Below, one piece after another: positions 9,128 through 19,055 of a stretch of 64,000 nucleotides of DNA. Within the stretch, counting starts at the first letter, position 1. Every line of letters starts with the position of its first letter. A program made the position numbers and the translations under genes. Origin of the DNA: Albidovulum sediminis. GTDB taxonomy: Bacteria; Pseudomonadota; Alphaproteobacteria; Rhodobacterales; Rhodobacteraceae. Under the pieces are notes generated by a model, which saw only the letters and a list, made by a program, of their open reading frames with translations, was not told the origin of the DNA and did no database searches. The stretch covers positions 1,538,245 to 1,602,244 of the forward strand of contig NZ_JAOCQF010000001.1 in the NCBI RefSeq assembly GCF_025380365.1, written 5' to 3'.

Positions 9128-10021
9128 TCAGCCCGAGGTCAGCATGCCCCGTTCCTTCGCCAATTGCTTCATCCGCGCTTGCAGCTTCTCGAACGCCCTG
9201 ACCTCGATCTGGCGGATGCGTTCACGGCTGACGTCGTAGCGCGCCGACAGGTCTTCAAGCGTGACCGGATCGTCGCGCAGGCGCCGTTCGATCAGGATGT
9301 CGCGCTCCCGCTCGTTCAGCGTGTCCATCGCGCGTTCCAGAAGCGCGCGGCGCGCATCCATTTCTTCCGCCTCGGCGAAGGCGCCGGCCTGGTCCGCGTC
9401 CTCGTCCTCGAGCCAGTCCTGCCACTGGCTGCCGCCATCCTCGGACCCGACCTGCGCGTTGAGCGAGGCGTCCGAGCCCGCGAGGCGCCGGTTCATGTCG
9501 ATCACCTCGCCCTCGGTCACGTTGAGGTCCCGGGCGATCTGGGCGACGTTTTCAGGCCTCAGGTCGCCCTCTTCCAGCGCGCCGATCTTCGACTTGGCCT
9601 TGCGCAGGTTGAAGAACAGCTTCTTCTGCGCCGAGGTCGTGCCCAGCTTGACCAGGCTCCAGGACCTGAGGATGTATTCCTGGATCGAGGCGCGGATCCA
9701 CCACATCGCATAGGTCGCCAGCCGGAACCCACGTTCGGGATCGAAGCGCTTGACCGCCTGCATCAGGCCCACGTTGGCCTCCGACACGACCTCGGCCTGC
9801 GGCAGGCCGTAGCCGCGGTAGCCCATGGCGATCTTGGCGGCGAGGCGAAGGTGAGAGGTCACCAGCCGGTGCGCGGCCTGCGGATCCTCGTGGTCCGCCC
9901 AGCGCTTTGCCAGCATGTATTCCTCTTCCGGCTCCAGCAGCGGAAACTTGCGGATCTCCTGGAGATACCGGTTCAGCCCCTGTTCGGGGCTGGGCGCGGG
10001 AAGGTTGGCATAACTCGTCAT
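9128..10021 (-). CDS. rpoH: RNA polymerase heat-shock sigma factor RpoH
   Basis: Alternative sigma-32-type factor directing transcription of chaperone and protease genes. The product is 297 residues. Region 1.2 starts near residue 14 (GLNRYLQEIRKFPLLEPEEE). Region 2 follows (TSHLRLAAKIAMGYRGYGLP, then FDPERGFRLATYAMWWIRAS). The RpoH box QKKLFFNLR lies at the region 2/3 boundary and distinguishes it from RpoD. Region 4 carries the helix-turn-helix LEDLSARYDVSRERIRQIE. Alphaproteobacteria often carry more than one rpoH; this one is monocistronic, with a candidate promoter at 10052-10080 and its own terminator. A GTGGGG site precedes the ATG. Confidence 0.95.
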   Translation of the reverse strand: MTSYANLPAPSPEQGLNRYLQEIRKFPLLEPEEEYMLAKRWADHEDPQAAHRLVTSHLRLAAKIAMGYRGYGLPQAEVVSEANVGLMQAVKRFDPERGFRLATYAMWWIRASIQEYILRSWSLVKLGTTSAQKKLFFNLRKAKSKIGALEEGDLRPENVAQIARDLNVTEGEVIDMNRRLAGSDASLNAQVGSEDGGSQWQDWLEDEDADQAGAFAEAEEMDARRALLERAMDTLNERERDILIERRLRDDPVTLEDLSARYDVSRERIRQIEVRAFEKLQARMKQLAKERGMLTSG

Positions 10022-10051
10022 TCTGACCCCACTTGTCCCATCGGACCCGTG

Positions 10052-10080
10052 AAACTAGGTCCGCGTTCGTTGATCTGCAA
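10052..10080 (-). promoter_or_regulatory. Candidate rpoH promoter
   Basis: On the minus strand, TTGCAG (10080-10075) is followed by exactly 17 bases and TAGTTT (10057-10052), giving a short leader of roughly 25 bases before the rpoH ATG. The upstream base makes the -35 read CTTGCAG, which also resembles the CTTG core of heat-shock promoters, so autoregulation is possible. This is motif-level evidence only. Confidence 0.45.
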
Positions 10081-10183
10081 GACGTATCGGGCACGCCTGG
10101 CACAGATAGTTTAACGTCAGATGACCATCGCTCCGTCGCGATGCGAGGATTGTGTCACCCCGCTCACAGGCTTGTCAGGCGTG

Positions 10184-11221
10184 TTACGCCGCGCCCAGCG
10201 CGGACAGCAGGCCCGCCATGTCCGCCGGCAGCGGGCTTTCGAAGTCGAGCCGCTCGCCGCTGACCGGGTGGTCAAAGCCCAGCGTGGCGGCGTGCAGCGC
10301 CTGACGGGGAAAGGCCGTCGCCGCTTCGGCCGCCGCATCGCCCACCGCGCGCGCCGACAGCTTGCGGCGCCCGCCGTAGGTCTGGTCGCCGATCAGCCCG
10401 TGGCCCACGTGGGCCATGTGCACGCGGATCTGGTGCGTCCGCCCGGTTTCCAGCCAGCATTCGACCAGCGCCGCGACGGGCGGCACGCCGAAGCTTTCGA
10501 TCACCCGGACCCGCGTCACCGCATGGCGCCCGCCGTGGAACAGCACCGCCTGGCGCTGGCGGTCGGTCTTGTGGCGCGCAAGCTGGGTGGTGATCTTCAG
10601 GATGCCGCCCGGCTCGAAGCTGGTCCCCTTCACCCCGTGCAGGCGCGGATCGTTCGCATCGGGCACGCCGTGAACAACGGCCAGATAGCGCCGCGTCACC
10701 GTGTGCTTTTCGAACTGCTTGGCAAGCGCGTGGTGCGCCCGGTCCGACTTCGCCACCACCAGAAGGCCGGTCGTGTCCTTGTCGATCCGGTGGACGATAC
10801 CCGGCCGGCGTTCCCCCCCGATCCCCGACAGCGTGTCGCCGCAGTGATGCAGAAGCGCGTTGACCAGCGTGCCCTCGTGCGAGCCCGGCGCGGGATGGAC
10901 GACCATGCCGGCGGGCTTGTCGATCACGATCAGGTCGGCGTCTTCCCAGACGACGTTGAGCGGGATCGCCTCGGCCCGCGTCTCCACCGCCTCGGCCGGG
11001 CCGAGGGCGATCTCGTAGACCTCGCCCGCCGCGACGCGGGCCTTGGGGTTGTCGATCACCTGACCCGCGCGGGAAACCGCCCCCTCGGCCAGAAGCCTGG
11101 CCAGCCGCGACCGCGACAGCGCCGCTTCCTCTGGCACATCGCGGGCCAGCGCCTTATCAAGGCGGTCGGGCGGGTTTTCCCCGATCGTCACGCTCAGGAT
11201 ACGGTCCGAAAGGTCAGACAT
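10184..11221 (-). CDS. rluD: 23S rRNA pseudouridine synthase, RluD family
   Basis: Isomerises specific uridines of 23S rRNA. The product is 345 residues, with an N-terminal S4 RNA-binding domain (about 18-75) and a catalytic domain opening [15 protein letters not shown] (99-113). The catalytic aspartate is D147 in the [11 protein letters not shown] motif. The C-terminal [26 protein letters not shown] stretch (read here in pieces) is the family hallmark. The start codon at 11221 overlaps the start codon of the divergent gene at 11220, so each gene has its ribosome-binding site inside the other's coding sequence. RluD (positions 1911/1915/1917) is the likeliest orthologue; RluC-type specificity cannot be excluded. 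Confidence 0.92.
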   Translation of the reverse strand: MSDLSDRILSVTIGENPPDRLDKALARDVPEEAALSRSRLARLLAEGAVSRAGQVIDNPKARVAAGEVYEIALGPAEAVETRAEAIPLNVVWEDADLIVIDKPAGMVVHPAPGSHEGTLVNALLHHCGDTLSGIGGERRPGIVHRIDKDTTGLLVVAKSDRAHHALAKQFEKHTVTRRYLAVVHGVPDANDPRLHGVKGTSFEPGGILKITTQLARHKTDRQRQAVLFHGGRHAVTRVRVIESFGVPPVAALVECWLETGRTHQIRVHMAHVGHGLIGDQTYGGRRKLSARAVGDAAAEAATAFPRQALHAATLGFDHPVSGERLDFESPLPADMAGLLSALGAA

Positions 11222-11540
11222 GAACGATGCTCCGGAGACCGGGACGGGTGTCAGCCCCGCCGATCTGAGATTTCTCAAAGGGCTCGTCACGGTTCTTGCC
11301 GGGACGATGGTTGTCGGCCTGATAGCGGTGATCGTGCTGCTTGTCATCCGCCTGCAGGCGATCCCGTCGCAGGCGCCGCTGCTGCCCGACACGGTCAGCC
11401 TGCCCGACGGCGTCACCGCCGGGGCGATCACCTTCGGGCGCGGCTGGTACGCGGTGGTGACCACGGACGACCGCATCCTGATCTTCGACGCGGAAAGCCA
11501 CGCGCTTCTGTCCGAAACGCAGGTGACCCTGCCGGAGTAG
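11220..11540 (+). CDS. Small single-pass membrane protein (DUF6476-like)
   Basis: A 106-residue protein with a short cytoplasmic N-terminus, one membrane helix (about 22-44, rich in Val/Leu/Ile) and a roughly 60-residue extracytoplasmic domain. That domain contains [15 protein letters not shown] and a [11 protein letters not shown] strand pattern resembling one blade of a beta-propeller-like repeat. I recognise it as a small protein found beside rluD in Rhodobacterales, probably the family named DUF6476; that name is from memory. Its ATG shares two bases with the divergent rluD ATG. AAAGG lies upstream. Function unknown. Confidence 0.8.
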   Translation: MNDAPETGTGVSPADLRFLKGLVTVLAGTMVVGLIAVIVLLVIRLQAIPSQAPLLPDTVSLPDGVTAGAITFGRGWYAVVTTDDRILIFDAESHALLSETQVTLPE

Positions 11541-11555
11541 CGCCCGCCCGGCGTG

Positions 11556-11629
11556 GGCCCCCAGCCGTTCGCCATCCCGCGCTTCCCCCGTCGTGGGGGA
11601 GGGAGAGGGCCATCCGGGCAGTGGGGGCC
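11556..11629. terminator. Convergent-gene hairpin region
   Basis: Between two convergent genes, GGCCCCCA (11556-11563) can pair with TGGGGGCC (11622-11629), and inside it TCCCCC (11584-11589) pairs with GGGGGA (11595-11600). Neither has a T-run, so this is a possible bidirectional transcription stop only. Confidence 0.3.
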
Positions 11630-11644
11630 AAAGAGCCCCTGCGT

Positions 11645-13633
11645 TCACCGCGCTTCAGGGCCGGCGCGCTCGCTCCCCTCCCAGGCGGCGACGCCTGCGG
11701 GCGGAAGGACGCGTCCGCCGATCAGGAACCGCGCGCCCGCGGGGGCCGGGGCCGTGGCGGGGTCCGGCCCGTAGTTGAAGGCAAAGGTGACCTCGCCCCG
11801 GCGGGTCAGGCGGATGTCGCCCAGGTCGGGTTGCCAGGCCACCCCCGCCCAGTCGAGCGCGCCGGTGATGACCGGCAAAAGCCCCTCGGGCGGCATCAGC
11901 GCGGCCAGATAGCGCGCGCGGTCGTTGCCCAGAAGCGCCGGGCTCCCGCCGCGATGGTCGCCCGCGAAGGTGGCCAGCACCTCCTCCCGCGTCTCGACCG
12001 TCTCGCGCCAGCGGTGGGCGGGCAGCGCAAGGTTGCCCAGCATCACCGTCTCGGCGTGGTAGCCGGGCAGGCTTTCCACCCGGCTCACCCGCATGTCGAG
12101 CATCGCGCGCAAGGGGCCGGGGGCCAACCCCTCGGGCGTCTGCATCTCTGCGGTCTTCGACCCCGACCGCGGGCCGAACAGGATCTTCGCGCCCGCGGCC
12201 TTCACCCGGCCGAGGAAGCCCGCGTCCGCCATGATCAGGTCGGGCGCCAGGATCAGGTCATAACCCTCAGGGTCCGAATGCTGGCCGATGATGTCGACCT
12301 CTACCCCGTGCCGCCGCGCCGCCGCATACCAGTCGAGCGCGACGTGGGCGGGGTTGCAGCCCTGCCCCTGCGGCAGCGCCTGCCCCGCCCAGCGCGAGGG
12401 ATAGTCGAGCACCAGCGCCACCCGCGCCTGCGCGCGGGGCGGCAGCGGCGGCAGCGCCTGCGCCTCGGCCACCACCGCCGCCACCTCGTGAAACGCCTGG
12501 TCGGGGGTGGAGTCGGGGTGAAGCAGGCCCGTGTGATACTGTTCCTGCGCGAAGGGCGCCTGGCGCCAGCGGAAGTAGCTGACCATCTCGCAGCCATGCG
12601 CGAAGGCAAGCCAGGTCCAGAGCCGCACCATCCCGTCCCGCGGCGCGGGGTTCGCCACCGCCCAGTTGACCGGCCCCGGCTGCTGTTCCATCACCCAGAC
12701 CCGCCCCCTCCCGACGGCGCGGTAAAGGTCGTGGTTGAACGCGGTCTGGTCGGGGTCGCCGGTGCGCAGATAACGCGCCTTCATCGCCTCGGGCAGGCGT
12801 CCGTGGACAAGCCCGCCCAGCGGATACACATCCCAGGATGCCAGGTCGAGATCCTCGCCCACCGCGAAATGGTCGAAATCCGTGTTCTGGTTCATGTAGT
12901 TGTGCGTCACCGGCCGGCCGGGGCTCAAGCGCCGGATGATCCCGACCTGGGCGCGGTTGAAGCTGCGCACCTGGTCGGAGGAAAAGCGCAGGAAGTCGAC
13001 GCGGTGGGTAGGCGAGGGTTCCTCCACCAGGTTGTTGGGCAGCTCGATCTGGCCGAAATCGCTGTAGGCCATCGACCAGAAGCTGGTGCCCCAGGCCCGG
13101 TTCAGCGCGCCGATGGTGCCGTAGCGGGCGCGAAGCCAGTCACGGAACGCGGCCAGGGCTGCGGGCGAGTAGGAATGGACGGTGTCGTGATCGCCGTACT
13201 CGTTGTCGGTCTGCCAGGCCTGGACATGCGGATTGCGGCCATAGCGTTCGGCGACCGCGCGGGTGATCCGCGCCGCCTCCTCGCGGTAGCGGGGGGAGGA
13301 AAAGCAGTAGTGCCGCCGCGCGCCGAACTTCCGGACCGTGCCGTCCGCCGCCACCGGCAGGATGTCGGGGTGAAGGTCCACCAGCCACTTGGGCGGTGCC
13401 GCCGTCGGCGTGCAGAGGATGACCTTCAGCCCGGCGCTCCCCAGCACCTCCACCGCCCGGTCGAGCCAGCCCCAGTCGAACCGGCCCGGCGCCGGTTCGA
13501 TCCGCGCCCAGGCGAATTCCGCGATGCGGACCCAGGTCAGCCCCAGCGCCACCATGCGCGCCGCATCCTCGGCCCAGAGGCTCTCGTCCCACTGTTCGGG
13601 GTAGTAGCAGACGCCAAGCGCCGGCCCGCTCAT
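11645..13633 (-). CDS. Beta-galactosidase, glycoside hydrolase family 42
   Basis: Retaining beta-galactosidase, cytoplasmic, with no signal peptide. At 662 residues it is the normal GH42 size: a catalytic TIM barrel (about 1-370), a trimerisation alpha/beta domain (about 375-590) and a small C-terminal beta domain. The N-terminal GVCYYPEQW motif is typical. The acid/base is Glu145 in QTDNEYG and the nucleophile is Glu316 in VMEQQPG. It overlaps the kinase/aminotransferase fusion gene by four bases and is downstream of a LacI regulator, so the three form an operon. The real substrate may be a galactoside or arabinoside other than lactose. Confidence 0.93.
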   Translation of the reverse strand: MSGPALGVCYYPEQWDESLWAEDAARMVALGLTWVRIAEFAWARIEPAPGRFDWGWLDRAVEVLGSAGLKVILCTPTAAPPKWLVDLHPDILPVAADGTVRKFGARRHYCFSSPRYREEAARITRAVAERYGRNPHVQAWQTDNEYGDHDTVHSYSPAALAAFRDWLRARYGTIGALNRAWGTSFWSMAYSDFGQIELPNNLVEEPSPTHRVDFLRFSSDQVRSFNRAQVGIIRRLSPGRPVTHNYMNQNTDFDHFAVGEDLDLASWDVYPLGGLVHGRLPEAMKARYLRTGDPDQTAFNHDLYRAVGRGRVWVMEQQPGPVNWAVANPAPRDGMVRLWTWLAFAHGCEMVSYFRWRQAPFAQEQYHTGLLHPDSTPDQAFHEVAAVVAEAQALPPLPPRAQARVALVLDYPSRWAGQALPQGQGCNPAHVALDWYAAARRHGVEVDIIGQHSDPEGYDLILAPDLIMADAGFLGRVKAAGAKILFGPRSGSKTAEMQTPEGLAPGPLRAMLDMRVSRVESLPGYHAETVMLGNLALPAHRWRETVETREEVLATFAGDHRGGSPALLGNDRARYLAALMPPEGLLPVITGALDWAGVAWQPDLGDIRLTRRGEVTFAFNYGPDPATAPAPAGARFLIGGRVLPPAGVAAWEGSERAGPEAR

Positions 13634-16600
13634 GCCCCGCCCCCGGCGGCAAGGTCAGCGAAGGCCACCTCGAGCGCGTCGATCAGGATGTCGGCCTCGG
13701 CCCGGCCGAAGACCATCGGCGGCTTGAACTTCAGCACGTTGTCGAACGGCCCGTCGGTCGAGGCGAGCACTCCCTGCCGGCGGATGTGGTTGACGATCCA
13801 CCCCGCTTCCGCCGTCGCCGGTTCCAGCGTCGCCCGGTCGCGCACCAGCTCGACCCCGGAAAAGAGCCCCCGCCCCCGCACGTCGCCGATAAGCGGATGG
13901 CGCGCCGCCATGTCGCCGAAGCGGGCGAGCATGTAATCGCCGGTCTCCAGCGCCCTGGCCTGCAGCCCCTCGCCCTCGATCACGTCGAGAACCGCCATGC
14001 CCACCGCCATCGACACCGGGTTGCCGCCGAAGGAGTTGAAGTATTCCATACCGTTGGCGAAGCGCGCCGCAAGATCGGGCGTGGTGACGACGGCGGCCAG
14101 CGGGTGGCCGTTGCCGATCGGCTTGCCCATCACGACGATGTCGGGCACGACGCCCTGCAACTCGAACCCCCAGAAGGCGGCGCCAACGCGCCCGAAGCCG
14201 CATTGCACCTCGTCGGCGATGCAGACCCCGCCCGCCGCGCGGACATGGGCATAGGCGGCCTTCAGGTAGCCGTCGGGATAGACGACTTGCCCGCCCACGC
14301 CCGAGATGCTTTCGGCGATGAAGGCCGCGGCCGGGGTGCCGGTCTTGGCCCGCACCGCCTCCAGGCAGCGCGCCACGTCCCCGGCATAGGCGCGGCCCGA
14401 GGCTTCGGACATGCCGCGGTGGGTGCCGCGGTAGGGGTCGGGAAAATCGGCGATCTCGACGAAGTCCGGCTGCGGATAGCCGCCCTTGCGCTTGAACTTG
14501 TAGGGGCTGACATCGACCATCCCGCCCGAGTTCCCGTGATAGGCCCAGTCGAGCACGACGGTTGATTTCTTGCCGATCGCGGTCCGCGCGATGCGCAGTG
14601 CCAGCTCGTTCGCCTCGGTCCCCGAGTTGACGAAATAGGCCACGCGCAGATCGCGCGGCAAGGTCGCCGTCAGCCGTTCGGAGAAGTCGAGAATCAGCTC
14701 GCTCAGATACCGCGTGTTGGTGTTGAGGCGTGCCGCCTGTCGGGCGATGGCCGCCACCACGTGGGGGTGGCAATGCCCGACATGGGTGATGTTGTTCACC
14801 GCATCCAGGTAGCGCCGACCGGTGTGGTCGATCAGCCACGGCCCCTGCCCCCGCACCATCTTCAGCTTCTCGGCGTAGGAGATCGAGAGCGAGGGGCCGA
14901 TCGCCCGCGCGCGGCGCGCAAGAAGCTTCTCCGGGGGATGCGGATCGACGGCAAAGCTTTCGGGCGCGAGCCGCAGGATCAGGTTGGCGTCGGGGATGAC
15001 GTCGGACCAGACGTCCCACAGGCTTTCGTGCCCGACGCCGAAGAAGTTGCCGGCCTGCGACAGCATGTCGGTCATGATCTGGAAATGCAGGTGCGGCGCC
15101 CAGCCGCCGTTTTCGTGCCAGTCGCCGAAATGCGCGACAAGCTGGCCCGCCGCGACCTGCTGGCCGGGACGGAGCAGTTCGGGCAGGGTTCCCGCGAGGT
15201 GGCCGTAGAGGGTAAAGAAGCGCACGCCGCCGGGCGCCTCGTGCTCCAGGATCAGCGTGTGGCCGTAGTCGAGCGGATCGGCGTTGTAGGTGACCGACAG
15301 CACCCTGCCCGAGAGCGGCGCGAAAACCTCGGTTCCCTTTGGGGCGAAGATGTCGATGCCGGTGTGGCGCGTGCGCCGTTCGGGGCTGGCGGCATCGGCG
15401 AACTGGTCAGTCGCATAGACCGACCGCCGCTCGCCATAGGGTCCGAAGCCGAGGAAGGCGACATTGGCGGGCAGGCTTGCCGGGCGCTGCGCCGCGAACC
15501 AGGCGTCGAAGGCGCGGTCGGAAAAGGCGGGCATCTCCGGGTGCGTGCCGTCGGTCAGAAGTGCCAGGCGGGCCGCACGGCCGGGGTCGGGCCGGACGAC
15601 CGGGGCGACTGCGGCACCGGCCAGAAAGCCGCGCACCGCCGCCACCCCGCGCGTGGCGTCGAAACCCGCCGCCTTGCGGCAGAGCGCCACCATGAACTCC
15701 GCGTCGATCCGGCCCAGCCGCTCCAGCAGCGCGAAGGCGGGGCGCTGGCTGATCGTCAGGTAGTCGTTCCCCGGATGCTCCCGCGCGCGGCGGGAGGAGA
15801 TACAGACGCTCATCGCCAGGCGCATCCGCATCAGGTCGTAAAGCACCTCCGCCTCGTCCTCGGTGATCGCGAACTCGGCCACGTGGCCCGCGATCATCGC
15901 CCGCATCGCGGCGTAAAGGTCGGGCGCGTCGAGCAGCGCATAGGCCATCGCGATCGCCAGTTCGTTGATGGTGCGGCCATGGGCCATGTCGCCGAAGTCG
16001 ATCAGCCCCGCCACGCGGTCGGGGTTCGCGGCATCGACGATCACGTTGTTGTCGTTCGCGTCCTGATGCAGGACCGAGGCGCGCAGGCCGGCCAGGCGCG
16101 GCGCGATGCGGGTCCGGTAGCGCGCGAATAGCCCCGCCACCAGCGCCCGGCGTGCGGGATCGGCGATGTCGGCCACCCAGCCCTCCACGCCACCCGCATT
16201 GTCGAGCGACCAGAGGAAATCGGCGCGGAACGCCGCCGGGTGGCCGAAGCCCTGCATGGCGCGGGTAAAACGCCCCACGAACGCGCCGAGGCTTTCAAGC
16301 TGCGCCAGGCTGCGCGGCGCGGCGGACAGGAGTGGCCCCTCGACCCAGGTCACCAGCCGGACCGCGCCGGGACCGTGGCCCGTCTCCTCCTCCGCCGCGT
16401 CGGCGCCCGCAAGCGTCGGGATCAGCCGCGGGATCCCCTCCATCCCCTGCCCTTCGAGGTGCCGGAGCACCGCCGCCTGCAGCGCAAGCTGCCCCCGATC
16501 CTCGCCCGCGTTCGACAGCTTCAGCACGAAGCGGCGCCCCTCGGCATCGAGCCGCGCGTTCTGGTCGCGCTCGGAGATGAGCGGGCGGAGCGAGCCGGAC

Positions 16601-16677
16601 AGGCCCCAGTGGCGGCGAACGAACGTGGCGAGCGTTTCGACGTCAAGGGCGGGCGGCGGGGTTTCGAAGGCGGACAT
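13630..16677 (-). CDS. Three-domain fusion: APH-type kinase / M23 domain / class III aminotransferase
   Basis: A 1015-residue protein joining three enzymes' folds. Residues 1-330 are an APH/hydroxylysine-kinase-like phosphotransferase, with the catalytic loop HQDANDNN at 204-211 and IDFGD at 226-230. Residues about 420-540 are an M23 (LytM-like) domain with HTGIDI (438-443), YGHLAG (491-496) and HLHFQI (529-534), so its zinc ligands look intact. Residues about 590-1015 are a class III PLP enzyme, with DEVQCGFGR and the PLP lysine K852 in [11 protein letters not shown]. The family relatives of this pair (hydroxylysine kinase plus the AGXT2L phospholyases) suggest phosphorylation of an amino alcohol followed by phosphate elimination. 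That is inference. It has no signal peptide, so the M23 domain appears cytoplasmic. Confidence 0.88.
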   Translation of the reverse strand: MSAFETPPPALDVETLATFVRRHWGLSGSLRPLISERDQNARLDAEGRRFVLKLSNAGEDRGQLALQAAVLRHLEGQGMEGIPRLIPTLAGADAAEEETGHGPGAVRLVTWVEGPLLSAAPRSLAQLESLGAFVGRFTRAMQGFGHPAAFRADFLWSLDNAGGVEGWVADIADPARRALVAGLFARYRTRIAPRLAGLRASVLHQDANDNNVIVDAANPDRVAGLIDFGDMAHGRTINELAIAMAYALLDAPDLYAAMRAMIAGHVAEFAITEDEAEVLYDLMRMRLAMSVCISSRRAREHPGNDYLTISQRPAFALLERLGRIDAEFMVALCRKAAGFDATRGVAAVRGFLAGAAVAPVVRPDPGRAARLALLTDGTHPEMPAFSDRAFDAWFAAQRPASLPANVAFLGFGPYGERRSVYATDQFADAASPERRTRHTGIDIFAPKGTEVFAPLSGRVLSVTYNADPLDYGHTLILEHEAPGGVRFFTLYGHLAGTLPELLRPGQQVAAGQLVAHFGDWHENGGWAPHLHFQIMTDMLSQAGNFFGVGHESLWDVWSDVIPDANLILRLAPESFAVDPHPPEKLLARRARAIGPSLSISYAEKLKMVRGQGPWLIDHTGRRYLDAVNNITHVGHCHPHVVAAIARQAARLNTNTRYLSELILDFSERLTATLPRDLRVAYFVNSGTEANELALRIARTAIGKKSTVVLDWAYHGNSGGMVDVSPYKFKRKGGYPQPDFVEIADFPDPYRGTHRGMSEASGRAYAGDVARCLEAVRAKTGTPAAAFIAESISGVGGQVVYPDGYLKAAYAHVRAAGGVCIADEVQCGFGRVGAAFWGFELQGVVPDIVVMGKPIGNGHPLAAVVTTPDLAARFANGMEYFNSFGGNPVSMAVGMAVLDVIEGEGLQARALETGDYMLARFGDMAARHPLIGDVRGRGLFSGVELVRDRATLEPATAEAGWIVNHIRRQGVLASTDGPFDNVLKFKPPMVFGRAEADILIDALEVAFADLAAGGGA

Positions 16678-16700
16678 GGGGATCTTTCGTCTTGGCAGGG

Positions 16701-17744
16701 TCAGGGATGAAGGCGGTCGTCGGACCGGACGATGAGGTCGGGCACCAGCAGTGTCTGGAGCGTCTCTGCCGGCTCACCGGCGATGGCACGCAGGATGTGG
16801 TCGCCGAGAAGCGCGGCGGGGCGGGCGATCGGCAGGTAGAAGGTGGTGATGGGCGGGGTGAAGTAGGCGGAGATGTTGAGGTCGTCGCTCGCGTGGATGA
16901 CCGCGTCGCGGCCATGGACCAGCCCCGCCGCCGCAAACCCCGAAAGCGCGCCAAGCGCCACGGCCTCGTTCGCGCAGACGTAGGCCGTGGGCGGGTCGGC
17001 CAGCGCGGACAACGTCAGAACCTGCGCCCGGCCGAATCCCGGCGTCAGGCGGCCATGGGCGACCAGTGCGGGGTCGAAGGGCAGACCCGCCCCGGCCAAC
17101 GTGGCGCGGTAGCTTTCCAGCCGCGTCACCGCGTAGGAGAGATGCGCGGGCGGGTTGAGCAGCGCCGCGCGGCGGTGCCCGGCCGCGATCAACCGCGCCA
17201 TCGACCGGCCGATGACCGCCGTGTTGTCGGTATCGACGAACGGGTGCGGCGGACTCAGGTGCGTGGTGCCGTAGGTGACGAAGGGCAGGCCCCCATCCTG
17301 AAGGAGCCGCACCCGGGCGTCGTCCGGCTGCGTCCCGGCCAGCACGACCCCGTCGGCCAGCCGGTTCGTGGCGATGCGCGCCGTCGCCTCGAGCGCCTCG
17401 TCGTCATCGCGCACCGGGAACAGGGCGATCCGGTAACGGGTATGCTCCACCGCGCGCGACAGGCCCGACAGGAGCAGCGCGTATTCCACCCCTTCCCATT
17501 CGTCGCTGTCCGGCCCCGGCGCGGGCAGGATCGCCGCGATCTGATAGGTCTTGCCGGTGCGCAGCTGCACCCCGTGCAGGTTCGTGGCATAGCCGACGCG
17601 CCGCGCCGCATCCTCGACAAGGCGGCGTGTCTCGGGGCGGACATGCGGCGACTGGCGCAGCGCCTTGGACACGGTCGCCGTCGAAAGCCCGGTCAGGGCG
17701 CAGATCGTCCTGATGGTCGGCCGGCCTGCGGAACGCCCGGTCAT
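16701..17744 (-). CDS. LacI-family transcriptional regulator (upstream of fusion and GH42 genes)
   Basis: The product is 347 residues: an N-terminal LacI helix-turn-helix (TIRTICALTGLSTATVSKAL, about 10-29), the hinge region with YATNLHG, and a periplasmic-binding-protein-like effector domain to the C-terminus. The ATG at 17744 follows AAGGG; a TTG further upstream is less likely. It heads a minus-strand row with the fusion enzyme (23-base gap) and beta-galactosidase. It is clearly paralogous to the divergent regulator at 17962: both share GVEYA and LRTGKT wording and similar HTHs. Between them lie several TAAACG(A/T)TTA-like palindromes that probably serve as shared operators. Confidence 0.9.
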   Translation of the reverse strand: MTGRSAGRPTIRTICALTGLSTATVSKALRQSPHVRPETRRLVEDAARRVGYATNLHGVQLRTGKTYQIAAILPAPGPDSDEWEGVEYALLLSGLSRAVEHTRYRIALFPVRDDDEALEATARIATNRLADGVVLAGTQPDDARVRLLQDGGLPFVTYGTTHLSPPHPFVDTDNTAVIGRSMARLIAAGHRRAALLNPPAHLSYAVTRLESYRATLAGAGLPFDPALVAHGRLTPGFGRAQVLTLSALADPPTAYVCANEAVALGALSGFAAAGLVHGRDAVIHASDDLNISAYFTPPITTFYLPIARPAALLGDHILRAIAGEPAETLQTLLVPDLIVRSDDRLHP

Positions 17745-17787
17745 CTGCCTGCCCTTCGGGTGCCGCCAGCACAAGGCGGGGTGAAGT

Positions 17788-17797
17788 TAAACGTTTA
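17788..17797. promoter_or_regulatory. Putative LacI operator 1
   Basis: TAAACGTTTA is a perfect 10-bp palindrome with the central CG typical of LacI-family operators, 44 bases upstream of the minus-strand LacI start. A flanking GT...AC extends the symmetry. Confidence 0.6.
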
Positions 17798-17811
17798 CGG
17801 CGATCAGCATA

Positions 17812-17821
17812 TAAACGATTA
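17812..17821. promoter_or_regulatory. Putative LacI operator 2
   Basis: TAAACGATTA has one mismatch to the perfect palindrome at 17788 and is centred 24 bases from it, about two helical turns. The two are likely bound by the same or paralogous regulators. Confidence 0.55.
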
Positions 17822-17866
17822 CATCTTCCGCAACCGATTCCCGAAGCGCGCGCCCGGCCACGGAAA

Positions 17867-17910
17867 TGAATCGTTGACAGCCCGGCGAAGCCCATGAAAA
17901 AACGATTTTA
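17867..17910. promoter_or_regulatory. Two weaker operator-like sites near the plus-strand LacI promoter
   Basis: TGAATCGTTGA at 17867-17877 and AAAACGATTTTA at 17899-17910 resemble the operators at 17788 and 17812 and lie 52-95 bases before the plus-strand LacI start. A plus-strand TTGACA (17874-17879) overlaps the first, which fits autorepression. The -10 box is not clear. Confidence 0.4.
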
Positions 17911-17961
17911 TCGCGCCACCGGACAACAGAATTCCGGGCCGCCTGGGGGAGATGGCACCGC

Positions 17962-19026
17962 ATGACGGTCCGGTTTTCAGCTACCGACAACGGCCCGCGC
18001 CGTCCGACGGTCAAGACGCTGGCCGAACTGACGGGCTATTCCATCGCGACCGTCTCCAAGGCGCTGCGCGACAGCCCCGCCGTCACCAGCGAGACCAAGG
18101 CGCGCATCCGCGCCGCGGCCGAGGAAATCGCCTATGCCGCCAACCCGCGGGCAGCCTCGCTGCGCACCGGCAAGACGATGCAGGCGGCGGTCCTGGTGCC
18201 GGTCTCGGTCGCCGCCGGCAGCGAGTGGAACGGCGTCGAATATGCCGAGATCCTGTCGGGCATCGCGCAATCGCTCGAAGGATCGCCCTACCAGCTTTCG
18301 GTCCACATCGTCCGCGATGCCGAGGACGGGCGCACCACCGCCGAACGCATCGTCACCCAGGGGCTGGCCGACGGCATGATCTTTTCGGGCATCCTCGTGC
18401 GCGATCCGCGCATCGACTTCCTGACCGGGCGCGACTTTCCCTTCGTGTCGCTCGGTCGCACCGCGCAGTCCCGCGGCTATGCCTATGTCGACATCGATTC
18501 CGGCTGGGTCGCGGCCGAGGCGACGCGGCGCCTGATCGCGGGCGGCCACCGGCGCATCGCGCTCATCAACCCCGAGGGGCGCTATGCCTATGCGCAGGAG
18601 CGGATCGAGGGTTTCCGCGCCGCCTTCGCCGAGGCGGGGCTTCCCGGCTGCGACGACCTCATTGCCGAGGGCGACCTGACCGCGCGCTTCGGCCGCGACA
18701 GCGCCCTTCGCCTGGCCGCGGGGGACGCCCCGGCCACCGGCTTCGTCTGCGTGAACGAGCCGACGACACTGGGCGTACTGGCCGGTCTGCGCGACCTGGG
18801 CCTGTCGGCGGAAACCGATGTCTCGGTCATCGCCTATGACGACCTCAACGTCTCGGGCTACTTCTCGCCACCCCTGACGACCCATTTCCAGCCGGTGGAG
18901 GAGTTGGGCCGCGCGCTTGGCGCGTTCCTGATCCGCCGCATGGCCGGAGAACCGCCGGAGGCCCTTGTCAAGGTCTTCCGGCCCCGACTGATCGCCCGGA
19001 GGCCCGACCGTCTGGCCGCCGCGTGA
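17962..19026 (+). CDS. LacI-family transcriptional regulator (upstream of amino-acid ABC genes)
   Basis: The product is 354 residues. The HTH is TVKTLAELTGYSIATVSKAL (about 16-35), followed by a hinge with YAANPRA and the sugar-binding-protein-like core (MIFSGI, GHRRIALINPEG, GFVCVNEPTTLG, VIAYDDLN). It is divergent from and paralogous to the regulator at 16701-17744, and probably controls itself and the following binding-protein/permease genes, which begin 29 bases after its stop. LacI regulators usually sense sugars, so control of what looks like a polar amino-acid transporter is unusual. Effector unknown. Confidence 0.9.
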   Translation: MTVRFSATDNGPRRPTVKTLAELTGYSIATVSKALRDSPAVTSETKARIRAAAEEIAYAANPRAASLRTGKTMQAAVLVPVSVAAGSEWNGVEYAEILSGIAQSLEGSPYQLSVHIVRDAEDGRTTAERIVTQGLADGMIFSGILVRDPRIDFLTGRDFPFVSLGRTAQSRGYAYVDIDSGWVAAEATRRLIAGGHRRIALINPEGRYAYAQERIEGFRAAFAEAGLPGCDDLIAEGDLTARFGRDSALRLAAGDAPATGFVCVNEPTTLGVLAGLRDLGLSAETDVSVIAYDDLNVSGYFSPPLTTHFQPVEELGRALGAFLIRRMAGEPPEALVKVFRPRLIARRPDRLAAA

Positions 19027-19055
19027 CCTGAAAGCACCCAGCAAAGGAGACTGAC

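Noticed and set aside
10121-13936. Long plus-strand open reading frame of about 1270 codons
   Set aside because: Lies antisense to rluD and the GH42 gene, whose motifs and catalytic residues are clear. Long antisense frames are expected in high-GC DNA. Its translation is Arg/Gly/Pro/His-rich with no domain.
17787-18014. Small minus-strand reading frame across the LacI intergenic region
   Set aside because: Covers the operators and the plus-strand LacI N-terminus; no domain and no start signal.
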